The notes under the pieces are model-generated. The model did not search any database. It saw only the letters and a list, made by a program, of their open reading frames with translations, and had not been told where the DNA came from. A stretch of 5,151 bases of DNA from Caulobacteraceae bacterium. GTDB taxonomy: Bacteria; Pseudomonadota; Alphaproteobacteria; Caulobacterales; Caulobacteraceae. The translations under genes were made by a program, and so were the position numbers. Location: positions 1-5,151 of the forward strand of contig JANXWN010000004.1 of assembly GCA_025351125.1 (NCBI GenBank). The letters run 5' to 3'. Below, piece after piece: positions 1 through 5,151 of the stretch (the first letter of the stretch is position 1; every line of letters begins with the position of its first letter).

Positions 1-591
1 CACGTCAGGTCCAGTGACGTACATGTATGACGTGTCCTTCACCATGAAGATGAAATCGGTCATGGCGGGGGAATAGACGTCTCCGCCGGCGCACGGCCCC
101 ATAATTACGCTGATCTGTGGAATAACGCCGCTGGAAAGGACGTTTTGCAGGAAGATATCGGCGTAACCGGCCAGGGAGTCGACGCCCTCCTGAATACGCG
201 CGCCACCAGCGTCGAACAGGCCGACAATCGGCGCGCCGTTGCGGGCGGCCATTTCCTGCACCTTGACGATCTTTTCGGCCTGCGCCTTCGAAAGCGATCC
301 GCCGATGACGGTGAAATCCTTGGAAAACACATAGACCACGCGACCGTTGACCGTGCCCCAGCCGGTCACCACGCCGTCGCCCGGAACACGTTGCTTTTCC
401 ATGCCGAAATCGTGGCTGCGATGTTCGACGAACATGTCAAATTCTTCGAAGGAATCTTCGTCGAGCAATATGTCCAGACGCTCGCGCGCGGTGAGCTTGC
501 CTTTGGCGTGCTGGGCGGCGATGCGTTTTGCGCCGCCGCCGGCGCGTGCTTGGTCTCGTCGGCGGTTCAATTCGGCAAGATTGTTTTGCAC
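1..591 (-). CDS. pccB: Acyl-CoA carboxylase beta (carboxyltransferase) subunit, probably propionyl-CoA carboxylase beta chain; 3' part missing
   Basis: This is the N-terminal 197 codons of a biotin-dependent carboxyltransferase subunit; family members run to about 510 residues, so the rest lies beyond the left edge. In propionyl-CoA carboxylase this cytoplasmic subunit moves the carboxyl group from biotin on the alpha chain to propionyl-CoA, giving methylmalonyl-CoA. The translation shows the family's landmarks in order: [15 protein letters not shown] (residues 30-44), [15 protein letters not shown] (70-84), [14 protein letters not shown] (88-101), the first oxyanion-hole stretch GGARIQEG (129-136), then [16 protein letters not shown] (165-180) and a final TGPDV at the edge. 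Many PccB proteins have ND and GGAVY where this one has FD and GGDVY; I believe both forms occur in the family, so I do not read them as defects. A GTG start at 591 is chosen because AGGGGA lies nine bases before it; an in-frame ATG at 636 is the alternative. The ATP12-family gene lies 72 bases upstream on the same strand. Substrate (propionyl- versus another acyl-CoA) is inferred from overall similarity. Confidence 0.93.
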   Translation of the reverse strand, partial: MQNNLAELNRRRDQARAGGGAKRIAAQHAKGKLTARERLDILLDEDSFEEFDMFVEHRSHDFGMEKQRVPGDGVVTGWGTVNGRVVYVFSKDFTVIGGSLSKAQAEKIVKVQEMAARNGAPIVGLFDAGGARIQEGVDSLAGYADIFLQNVLSSGVIPQISVIMGPCAGGDVYSPAMTDFIFMVKDTSYMYVTGPDV

Positions 592-600
592 GGCGGCGCT

Positions 601-606
601 TCCCCT
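601..606 (-). promoter_or_regulatory. Ribosome binding site deciding the GTG start of pccB
   Basis: On the minus strand AGGGGA lies nine bases before the GTG at 591. This is a good Shine-Dalgarno match at normal spacing. It favours GTG over the in-frame ATG at 636, which would add fifteen residues (beginning [10 protein letters not shown]) that do not resemble the family's N-terminus. Confidence 0.6.
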
Positions 607-630
607 TGACGGTAAACGGTTCGGCCTAAC

Positions 631-658
631 GATCATCCGTGATCGTGACAAGTTCACG
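631..658 (-). repeat. Two adjacent small inverted repeats between the ATP12-family gene and pccB
   Basis: In plus-strand terms, GATCA (631-635) pairs with TGATC (640-644) around a four-base loop, and CGTGA (644-648) pairs with TCACG (654-658) around a five-base loop. They start six bases after the ATP12-family stop codon as transcribed. The stems are only five base pairs and no T-run follows, so this is not a convincing intrinsic terminator. It could be a weak processing or pausing structure, or chance. The rest of the 72-base spacer shows only the pccB ribosome binding site. Confidence 0.3.
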
Positions 659-663
659 CGTCG

Positions 664-1386
664 TCAGCCGAGGGCGCGAAACCACGCCGCGAGCATGGTC
701 GTCTCGTTCGCCATCCGAGCGGCGTGGGCCGCCGACTCGTCATCGACACCCCAGCGTTCCGCTTGGAAAGTTTCGTCAAGACGCGCCGCGGCAACGGCAT
801 TTTGCGCGTCGATGCGCCCGGCTCGCAGCGCCAAAACCAAGATAGCCGAACCGAACAACGAGGCGCCGAAGGCCAACCCGGCGAGGTCGAACGGTGTGGT
901 CGACTCGGCCAGCGCGGTGACGCCGGCCAAGACTTCGGGGGACTGTAGTCGATGAGCGATCCCCGCCGTGCGTACGAACGGCAAGCCCAAATCGTCACGC
1001 GCCCAGACCAGCAACGGACCCCAGACCTCCGTCTGGCGTTTGATCAGACTTGCCGGAGCTTCCGCAAAATAGCAAAGCAGATCGGCGCCGGCGTAACGGA
1101 CAAACTCACCGACGGTCTCGCCGCGTCGGTCGGCGACACCGTCGATGGCGGTGTGCGCCAAGCGTGTGGCGTGCATGCCGGCAAGGACGACTTGGTCGCC
1201 TTGCGCGCCCCATTCCGTGCAAATCAAGTGGGCCAAGGCGGCGGTCGGCGCCGTCAACGGTCGTCCCGCCGGAGTGCGCGCCGCCCGGCCATCCAGCATC
1301 ACCCCAAAACCGCCGTCAACGGCCGCAGCGGCGGCGGCTTTATAGAAACGCCGAATGCGGACCGGCATTTCCGGAGCATGAGCCAT
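664..1386 (-). CDS. ATP12-family F1-ATPase assembly chaperone
   Basis: A complete 240-residue protein, within the usual 230-270 range for bacterial ATP12 proteins. The mitochondrial homologue binds the F1 alpha subunit and keeps it competent for assembly into the alpha3-beta3 hexamer of ATP synthase; the bacterial proteins are presumed to do the same in the cytoplasm. Family landmarks are visible in order: RRFYK (12-16), LDGRAARTPAGRPL (31-44), TEWGAQ (57-62), TRLAHTAIDGV (74-84), then a DLLCYFAEAP segment where DLLCYRA is usual, a VWGPLLVWA segment, and a C-terminal LDETFQAERWGVDDESA segment. Two family positions look altered: MHAT where MPLT is common, and F for R after DLLCY. Neither breaks the overall pattern. 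The ATG at 1386 is supported by AAGGA six bases upstream. The gene is followed by pccB on the same strand, probably in one transcript, and is divergent from the DUF1800 gene. The ATP12 family is largely confined to alphaproteobacteria and mitochondria, which makes this the best taxonomic marker here. Confidence 0.93.
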   Translation of the reverse strand: MAHAPEMPVRIRRFYKAAAAAAVDGGFGVMLDGRAARTPAGRPLTAPTAALAHLICTEWGAQGDQVVLAGMHATRLAHTAIDGVADRRGETVGEFVRYAGADLLCYFAEAPASLIKRQTEVWGPLLVWARDDLGLPFVRTAGIAHRLQSPEVLAGVTALAESTTPFDLAGLAFGASLFGSAILVLALRAGRIDAQNAVAAARLDETFQAERWGVDDESAAHAARMANETTMLAAWFRALG

Positions 1387-1392
1387 TATTAG

Positions 1393-1397
1393 TCCTT
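1393..1397 (-). promoter_or_regulatory. Ribosome binding site of the ATP12-family gene
   Basis: AAGGA on the minus strand ends six bases before the ATG at 1386, a standard spacing that fixes the start. Confidence 0.6.
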
Positions 1398-1413
1398 ATC
1401 GCTTAATATCGCT
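1397..1413. repeat. Direct repeat TATCGCT at a 10-base period
   Basis: TATCGCT occurs at 1397-1403 and again at 1407-1413, separated by TAA, so the two copies begin ten bases apart, about one helical turn. They lie just upstream of the ATP12-family start, in the AT-rich part of the divergent spacer. The layout suits a protein binding two half-sites on the same face of the DNA, but two seven-base copies can also arise by chance. No regulator is identified. Confidence 0.35.
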
Positions 1414-1472
1414 GCGCGACGGAATGGTAACCCGCTCGCGTTCAAATGGCTGCATACGGCAGTCTATCACAC

Positions 1473-1478
1473 ACGGAG
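1473..1478 (+). promoter_or_regulatory. Ribosome binding site deciding the TTG start of the DUF1800 gene
   Basis: ACGGAG ends seven bases before the TTG at 1486. The nearest upstream ATG (1446) is in a different frame, and in the correct frame no ATG or GTG occurs between 1441 and 1486. The TTG also gives the N-terminus expected of the family, so it is the best start. Confidence 0.6.
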
Positions 1479-1485
1479 CGGCGAT

Positions 1486-2871
1486 TTGGCACTTGATCGC
1501 GACCTACAAGCGGCCATCGCGGTCACCCGGTTGGGGCTAGGCGCCCGGGCCGGCGACATCGCCGCCGCGCGCAATGATCCGCAAAGCGCCTTGCTGTCGC
1601 AAATCCGCGAGAGCGGGGCCGATCAACCGGCATCGTCCGGCGCCACGTCGGTTGATCGTTTCGGCGCTCTGCTCGCCTACCGTCAGGAAAAGCGAGACGC
1701 CAAACCGGCGGGCGATCCGAAAACGCCGGCGGTCAAGGCCGACATTAAAATGCTGCGCCAGGACGCCGGCGAGGATTTTTTGGCGCGCGTGCGCCTTGCG
1801 GCGGTAACCGACGCGGGGTTTCGCGAACGTTGGGCTCTGTTTTGGGCCAACCATTTTACCGTTTCGGCCGCCAAGATCACTACCGCCGGTTTGGTGGGCC
1901 CGTTTGAGGACGAAGCCATTCGCCCGCACGTGTTTGGACGGTTTGAAGACATGTTGGCCGCATCCTCGCGCCATCCGGCGATGCTGCTTTATTTAGATCA
2001 AGCCCGCTCAATCGGACCTGATAGCCTGGCGGGGGTTCACCAATCGGGCGCCGGCAAGGCGGTCGGCTTGAACGAAAATCTGGCCCGTGAAATCATGGAG
2101 TTGCACACCGTTGGCTTGAACGCAGGCTACACGCAGGCGGACGTGACCGAGTTCGCGCGCGCCATGACCGGCTGGAGCGTTGCCGGGCGGGATGATCCGC
2201 AAGGGCGCGCGGGTCAATTTGTGTTTCGAGAACGCGCGCACGAGCCGGGCCAGCGGACGATTTTGGGTAAACGTTACGGCGACGACGGCGTCAATCAAGC
2301 GCGCGCGGTGCAGCGCGATCTGGCCACCAACCCACAGACTGCCCGTCATCTCGCCACTAAAATCGCCCTCCATTTCGTGGCCGACGATCCGCCGACGTCG
2401 CTCGTCGCGCGGTTGCAAGGGGCGTGGACGAACAGTAACGGCCATTTAGGTGAGGTCGCCAGGGCCTTGATCACCGCGCCGGAAACTTGGAGTCCGACGG
2501 CGGCGAAATTTAAGACGCCTTATGAATTTTTGGTGTCAAGTTGGCGGGCCGCGGGAACTTCGCCCGACACCATCATGGCGGTCGCACCAATCCTCAGCGC
2601 GATGGGTCAAAAACCGTTCAGCGCCCCCTCCCCCAAAGGCTGGCCCGAAGAAACCGCCGCCTGGTTAGCGCCGGACGCGGTGATCAAACGCATGGATTGG
2701 AGCGAGATGTTCGCCGCTCAAACCATTGGCGACCGCGATCCGCTGCAAATTGCGCAGAACAGTTTGGGCGCGCGCCTGACGCCCCTGACCGCCAAGACCA
2801 TCGCCAGAGCCGAAACCCGCGCCGAAGGCCTCGCCATATTGTTTATGAGTCCGGAGTTTCAACGCCGATGA
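1486..2871 (+). CDS. DUF1800 family protein, upstream partner of the DUF1501 gene
   Basis: A complete 461-residue member of the DUF1800 family (PF08811), whose biochemical role is not established as far as I know. Recognition rests on the N-terminal AVTRLGLGAR (12-21), the FWANHFTVS stretch (119-127), an AMLLYLDQARS segment, the signature NENLAREIMELHTVG (196-210), and YTQADVTEFARAMTGW ending at W230. The C-terminal half has the usual helical segments, such as ARHLATKIALHFVADDPP and KFKTPYEFLVSSWRAAG. The start is TTG with a GGAG ribosome binding site. No signal peptide or membrane segment is visible at the N-terminus (MALDRDLQAAIAVTRLG), in contrast to the downstream partner. The stop codon overlaps the ATG of the DUF1501 gene as ATGA, so the two are almost certainly one operon with coupled translation. 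The fixed pairing suggests a shared process or a physical complex. An uncharacterised cytoplasmic role or hitch-hiker export with the Tat-type partner are both possible; neither is shown by the sequence. Confidence 0.92.
   Translation: MALDRDLQAAIAVTRLGLGARAGDIAAARNDPQSALLSQIRESGADQPASSGATSVDRFGALLAYRQEKRDAKPAGDPKTPAVKADIKMLRQDAGEDFLARVRLAAVTDAGFRERWALFWANHFTVSAAKITTAGLVGPFEDEAIRPHVFGRFEDMLAASSRHPAMLLYLDQARSIGPDSLAGVHQSGAGKAVGLNENLAREIMELHTVGLNAGYTQADVTEFARAMTGWSVAGRDDPQGRAGQFVFRERAHEPGQRTILGKRYGDDGVNQARAVQRDLATNPQTARHLATKIALHFVADDPPTSLVARLQGAWTNSNGHLGEVARALITAPETWSPTAAKFKTPYEFLVSSWRAAGTSPDTIMAVAPILSAMGQKPFSAPSPKGWPEETAAWLAPDAVIKRMDWSEMFAAQTIGDRDPLQIAQNSLGARLTPLTAKTIARAETRAEGLAILFMSPEFQRR
2853..2856 (+). 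promoter_or_regulatory. Probable ribosome binding site for the DUF1501 gene, inside the DUF1800 gene
   Basis: GGAG sits eleven bases before the ATG at 2868, slightly farther than ideal. Together with the ATGA stop/start overlap it suggests that ribosomes finishing the DUF1800 gene reinitiate on the DUF1501 gene. Confidence 0.45.
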
Positions 2872-4103
2872 CGCTGACCGCCCTCTCCCGCCGCACCGCT
2901 CTCAAGGGCGCCCTCGGTTTGGGGATTTCCATTGACTTCATGGCCGCCCGCGCCTTCGCCGATTCGGAAGGCGCCGAGGCGCGAAAACGATTGGTGGTGA
3001 TTATCTGTCGCGGCGGTCTGGACGGCTTGTCGCTGTCGCCGCCGGTCGGCGACCCGCACTATGCAGGTCTCCGCGGCGCCATCGCCTTGCCGGGCTTCAG
3101 CGCGAGTGGCGGGGCGTTGAGGTTGGACGACACGTTTGGGCTGCACCCCGCCATGACCGCGACCCACGCCCTGGCGCTGAGGGGCGAGGCGCGCATTGCG
3201 CCGGCGGTGGCCACGCCGGACCGCGAACGGTCTCACTTCGAGGCGCAGGATGTGCTCGAGAGCGGCGCGGCGGTGGTTTATGGCACTTCGTCCGGTTGGC
3301 TCAACCGCGGCCTAAGCGCCATGGGACCGGCGGGCCGGGTCAAGGCGATTTCGATGGGGCCGACCGCGCCGTTGATCTTACGCGGGCCCGTCGAAGCGGC
3401 GTCGTGGTCGCCGGGCGGCGGCGCGCAGCTCGATCACCGTCTACCAGGCATTCTCACCGATCTTTATGCGGACGATCCGTTGTTGGGACAGGCGCTCGCC
3501 GCAGGCATGGCCACGCAAGCGATGGCCAAGGTTGCTCAATCCGATGTCGCGCGCGCCGCGACGATGACCACGAACACGGACGTGGCCGCGCCATTGCAAC
3601 AGCAAACGCGTAAACTCGGCGCCATTCTCGCCGCCTTCATGACCCAACCGGGCGGCCAGCAGGTGGCGGCGGTGTCGATAGACGGCTTTGACTCGCACGC
3701 CAACCAATTGGGACTGATCCACACCCGGCTTGCCTACGTCGACGCCTTTATCGACGGCTTGGCGAGCGGACTGGGGACTGCTTGGCCCAACACCGTTGTC
3801 GTGATGGCCACGGAGTTTGGCCGCACCGCCCGCGTCAACGGCACCGCTGGCACCGATCACGGCACGGCGTCGACGGCGCTAATACTTGGCGGAGCGATCA
3901 GAAAGGGCGGACTGATCGGAGATTGGCCGACGCTCGCGCCGGCCAAACTCTACGAAAGTCGCGACACCGCGCCCACTCTCGACATGCGCGGCCTGTTCAA
4001 GGGCGTATTGCGTGATCATATGGGCGTCGATCGCGCGGCGCTGGACACCACGGTGTTTCCCGGCAGCGCAGGCATAGCGCCGACCGTGGGGCTGGTGGGA
4101 TGA
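2868..4103 (+). CDS. DUF1501 family protein with a twin-arginine-type signal; putative exported metal-dependent hydrolase
   Basis: A complete 411-residue DUF1501 protein (PF07394), a family related to the alkaline phosphatase/sulfatase superfamily. Its substrate is unknown. The N-terminus carries SRRTALKG (residues 7-14), then a moderately hydrophobic stretch and AFA before D32, a plausible signal peptidase I site; this resembles a Tat signal, so export of the folded protein is inferred. The D23 inside the hydrophobic stretch makes the signal imperfect. Family motifs follow: ICRGGLDGLSLSPP (46-59), SHFEAQD (122-128), then the likely metal-site residues in DGFDSH (272-277), EFGRT (316-320) and GTDHGT (328-333), and a C-terminal VFPGS. 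Assignment of these Asp, His and Glu residues to metal binding is by analogy with the superfamily. The ATG at 2868 is preferred over in-frame codons further upstream because it places the signal peptide at the N-terminus and overlaps the preceding stop. Its stop lies four bases from the end of the convergent monooxygenase gene. Confidence 0.92.
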   Translation: MTLTALSRRTALKGALGLGISIDFMAARAFADSEGAEARKRLVVIICRGGLDGLSLSPPVGDPHYAGLRGAIALPGFSASGGALRLDDTFGLHPAMTATHALALRGEARIAPAVATPDRERSHFEAQDVLESGAAVVYGTSSGWLNRGLSAMGPAGRVKAISMGPTAPLILRGPVEAASWSPGGGAQLDHRLPGILTDLYADDPLLGQALAAGMATQAMAKVAQSDVARAATMTTNTDVAAPLQQQTRKLGAILAAFMTQPGGQQVAAVSIDGFDSHANQLGLIHTRLAYVDAFIDGLASGLGTAWPNTVVVMATEFGRTARVNGTAGTDHGTASTALILGGAIRKGGLIGDWPTLAPAKLYESRDTAPTLDMRGLFKGVLRDHMGVDRAALDTTVFPGSAGIAPTVGLVG

Positions 4104-4107
4104 GAGC

Positions 4108-5151
4108 CTAATCCTCCATTACCGCGTTTAGCCCGTCGACCGCCTCCAAAAACTCTTCCTTAAACGTCTGAACGACCTGACCTGCAGAACGCACGGAGTC
4201 GATCAGCCCGACGCCCTGGCCGACGAAATAGGTCACCATCTCGCGAGCCTTTGGATTACCGGCGGCGGCCGAGCGTTCAATGCCGCGCATTGCCGGCTCG
4301 CTGAGTAAACTCTGCAGCGGCATCGGCAAGGGCCCTGGGCTGGCGGGATCGCGCTCCCACGCTTCGGTCCAAGACGAGCGGAGCTGGCGGGCCGGCTTGC
4401 CTGTACGGCTTTTCGAACGCACCGCGTCGCGAGAACCCGCTTCGATCATTTTTTCGCGGAAGATTTCGCTGGTTTCCGACTCCATCGTCGCCAACCAAAC
4501 CGATCCGGTCCACACCCCCGCCGCCCCCATCGCCATGCAAGCGGCCATCTGACCGCCGGTCATGATTCCCCCGGCCGCCAAAACCGGGACGGCGCGGATT
4601 GACTTGATCGCTTTGATCACCTCAGGCACGAGCACGAGCGTCGATACCTCGCCGCAATGGCCGCCAGCCTCGGTTCCCTGAGCGACCAGTATATCCACCC
4701 CGGCGTTGACTTGGCGGACAGCGTGCTCTTTAGCCCCGACCAAAGCGGCGACGGGGACGCCATGCCGCTTTCCCATCGCGATCATCGCCGCCGGGGGCAC
4801 GCCCAAGGCATTGGCAATAAGCTTGATCGGAAACTCGAAGGCTGCATCCAACACCTCCATCGCTCGCGACGGATCGAAGGGCTGAGGTTGGTCGTCGCGA
4901 ACGGGACGTTCGGGCACGCTGATGCCCGCGCTTTGCAAAAGCGCCTGAGTAAACGCGCTGTGTCGTTCCGGCACCCGGGCCTTTAGGCTGTTATAGGTGA
5001 CGTTGCTTTCGCCCGCCGTCGCCATGTTTTGCGCAATCAAAACGTCTATGCCGAACGGCTTGCCGCCGGCGTGATCTTCGATCCACCGCATTTCCTCGCG
5101 CACCGACTGGGGTGAATGCGCCGTGGCCCCGAAAACGCCGAAGCCGCCCGC
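4108..5151 (-). CDS. Nitronate monooxygenase family FMN enzyme, 5' end missing
   Basis: The visible 347 codons belong to the nitronate monooxygenase (formerly 2-nitropropane dioxygenase) family of TIM-barrel flavoproteins. Characterised members use FMN and oxygen to oxidise alkyl nitronates, often as detoxification; some relatives are enoyl-ACP reductases or other oxidoreductases, so the exact substrate is uncertain. The reading frame is open to the right edge and begins there with AGGFGVFGATAHSP, which matches the early family segment, so only the first few dozen residues are missing; the GTG at 5103 is internal and not the start. Further landmarks, numbered from the first visible residue, are ILVAQGTEAGGHCGE, whose H165 lies where the catalytic histidine is expected, and AAGGIMTGG (192-200) followed by MGAAGVWTG (208-216), the FMN-phosphate-binding part. 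The C-terminal RTGKPARQLRSSWTEAWE segment is typical of a longer subgroup of the family. The gene ends convergently four bases from the DUF1501 stop, with no terminator hairpin in the gap. Confidence 0.92.
   Translation of the reverse strand, partial: AGGFGVFGATAHSPQSVREEMRWIEDHAGGKPFGIDVLIAQNMATAGESNVTYNSLKARVPERHSAFTQALLQSAGISVPERPVRDDQPQPFDPSRAMEVLDAAFEFPIKLIANALGVPPAAMIAMGKRHGVPVAALVGAKEHAVRQVNAGVDILVAQGTEAGGHCGEVSTLVLVPEVIKAIKSIRAVPVLAAGGIMTGGQMAACMAMGAAGVWTGSVWLATMESETSEIFREKMIEAGSRDAVRSKSRTGKPARQLRSSWTEAWERDPASPGPLPMPLQSLLSEPAMRGIERSAAAGNPKAREMVTYFVGQGVGLIDSVRSAGQVVQTFKEEFLEAVDGLNAVMED

Larger units (their letters stand above)
1387..1485. promoter_or_regulatory. Divergent intergenic region between the ATP12-family gene and the DUF1800 gene
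   Basis: This 99-base spacer is the only place from which both divergent units could be transcribed within the window, so promoters for both are expected here. It contains an AT-rich patch (about 1386-1410) in otherwise GC-rich DNA. On the minus strand TTACCA (1425-1430) and TATTAA (1403-1408) are spaced by 16 bases, each matching four of six sigma-70 consensus bases. On the plus strand TTCAAA (1441-1446) and TATCAC (1465-1470) are 18 apart, also four of six each. In both cases the implied transcription start would fall on or next to the ribosome binding site, so I do not call either one a promoter. Alphaproteobacterial promoters are often poorly matched to the E. coli consensus. Confidence 0.45.

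Noticed and set aside
125..180. Departures from the commonest PccB motifs (FD for ND, GGDVY for GGAVY) as evidence of a changed substrate or an inactive enzyme
   Set aside because: I believe both variants occur in functional members of the family, the oxyanion-hole glycines are intact, and the main substrate-determining C-terminal half is outside the window.
145..609. A 154-codon open frame on the plus strand, opposite pccB
   Set aside because: It lies wholly antisense to a confidently recognised carboxyltransferase, its translation resembles no family I know, and long antisense frames are common in GC-rich coding DNA.
631..658. An intrinsic terminator after the ATP12-family gene
   Set aside because: The stems are only five base pairs each and no T-run follows on the transcribed strand.
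952..1406. Plus-strand open frames opposite the ATP12-family gene
   Set aside because: Their arginine- and proline-rich translations are typical shadows of a GC-rich gene, and the opposite strand carries clear family motifs throughout.
1403..1470. Sigma-70-like promoter boxes on both strands of the divergent spacer
   Set aside because: Each box matches only four of six consensus bases, and the implied transcription starts would fall on the ribosome binding sites, so they are not called as promoters.
2541..2867. An upstream in-frame extension of the DUF1501 gene by 109 codons
   Set aside because: It overlaps the conserved end of the DUF1800 gene in another frame, its translation is low-complexity and arginine-rich, and it would bury the twin-arginine signal in the middle of the protein.
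5101..5103. GTG as the start codon of the nitronate monooxygenase gene
   Set aside because: The frame stays open to the window edge and the seventeen codons before it encode an AGGFGVFGATAHSP stretch typical of the family, so the true start is outside the window.

Overview
The window is GC-rich and densely coding. It looks like a chromosomal segment of an alphaproteobacterium. The best taxonomic clue is a full-length ATP12-family F1-ATPase assembly chaperone, a family known mainly from alphaproteobacteria and mitochondria. It sits just upstream of a propionyl-CoA carboxylase beta-chain gene on the same strand. No genus can be assigned from the sequence alone. I see no rRNA, tRNA, insertion sequence, CRISPR array, integrase or other sign of a mobile element.

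Layout: two minus-strand genes occupy the left third. They are the ATP12-family chaperone (1386 to 664) and, 72 bases downstream, the first 197 codons of an acyl-CoA carboxylase carboxyltransferase subunit, probably pccB (591 to 1, cut by the left edge). A 99-base divergent spacer (1387-1485) separates them from a plus-strand pair. The first gene of that pair is a DUF1800 protein (1486-2871, TTG start). The second is a DUF1501 protein (2868-4103, ATG start), whose start overlaps the DUF1800 stop as ATGA. Four bases beyond the DUF1501 stop, a convergent minus-strand gene ends. It encodes a nitronate monooxygenase-family flavoprotein (4108-5151), whose first codons lie beyond the right edge.

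How the genes fit together: the ATP12/pccB pair is a housekeeping neighbourhood (ATP synthase assembly and propionyl-CoA/odd-chain or branched-chain carbon metabolism). The nitronate monooxygenase is a stand-alone FMN enzyme. The least understood part is the DUF1800-DUF1501 pair. Both families are widespread but functionally uncharacterised. Here they are translationally coupled, and only the DUF1501 partner shows an obvious export signal, of twin-arginine type. The DUF1501 protein keeps Asp/His/Glu motifs expected of an alkaline phosphatase/sulfatase-like metal site, so an exported metal-dependent hydrolase working with the DUF1800 protein is a reasonable but untested inference. If the window holds an under-described system, this pair is it. 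The remaining content is ordinary.
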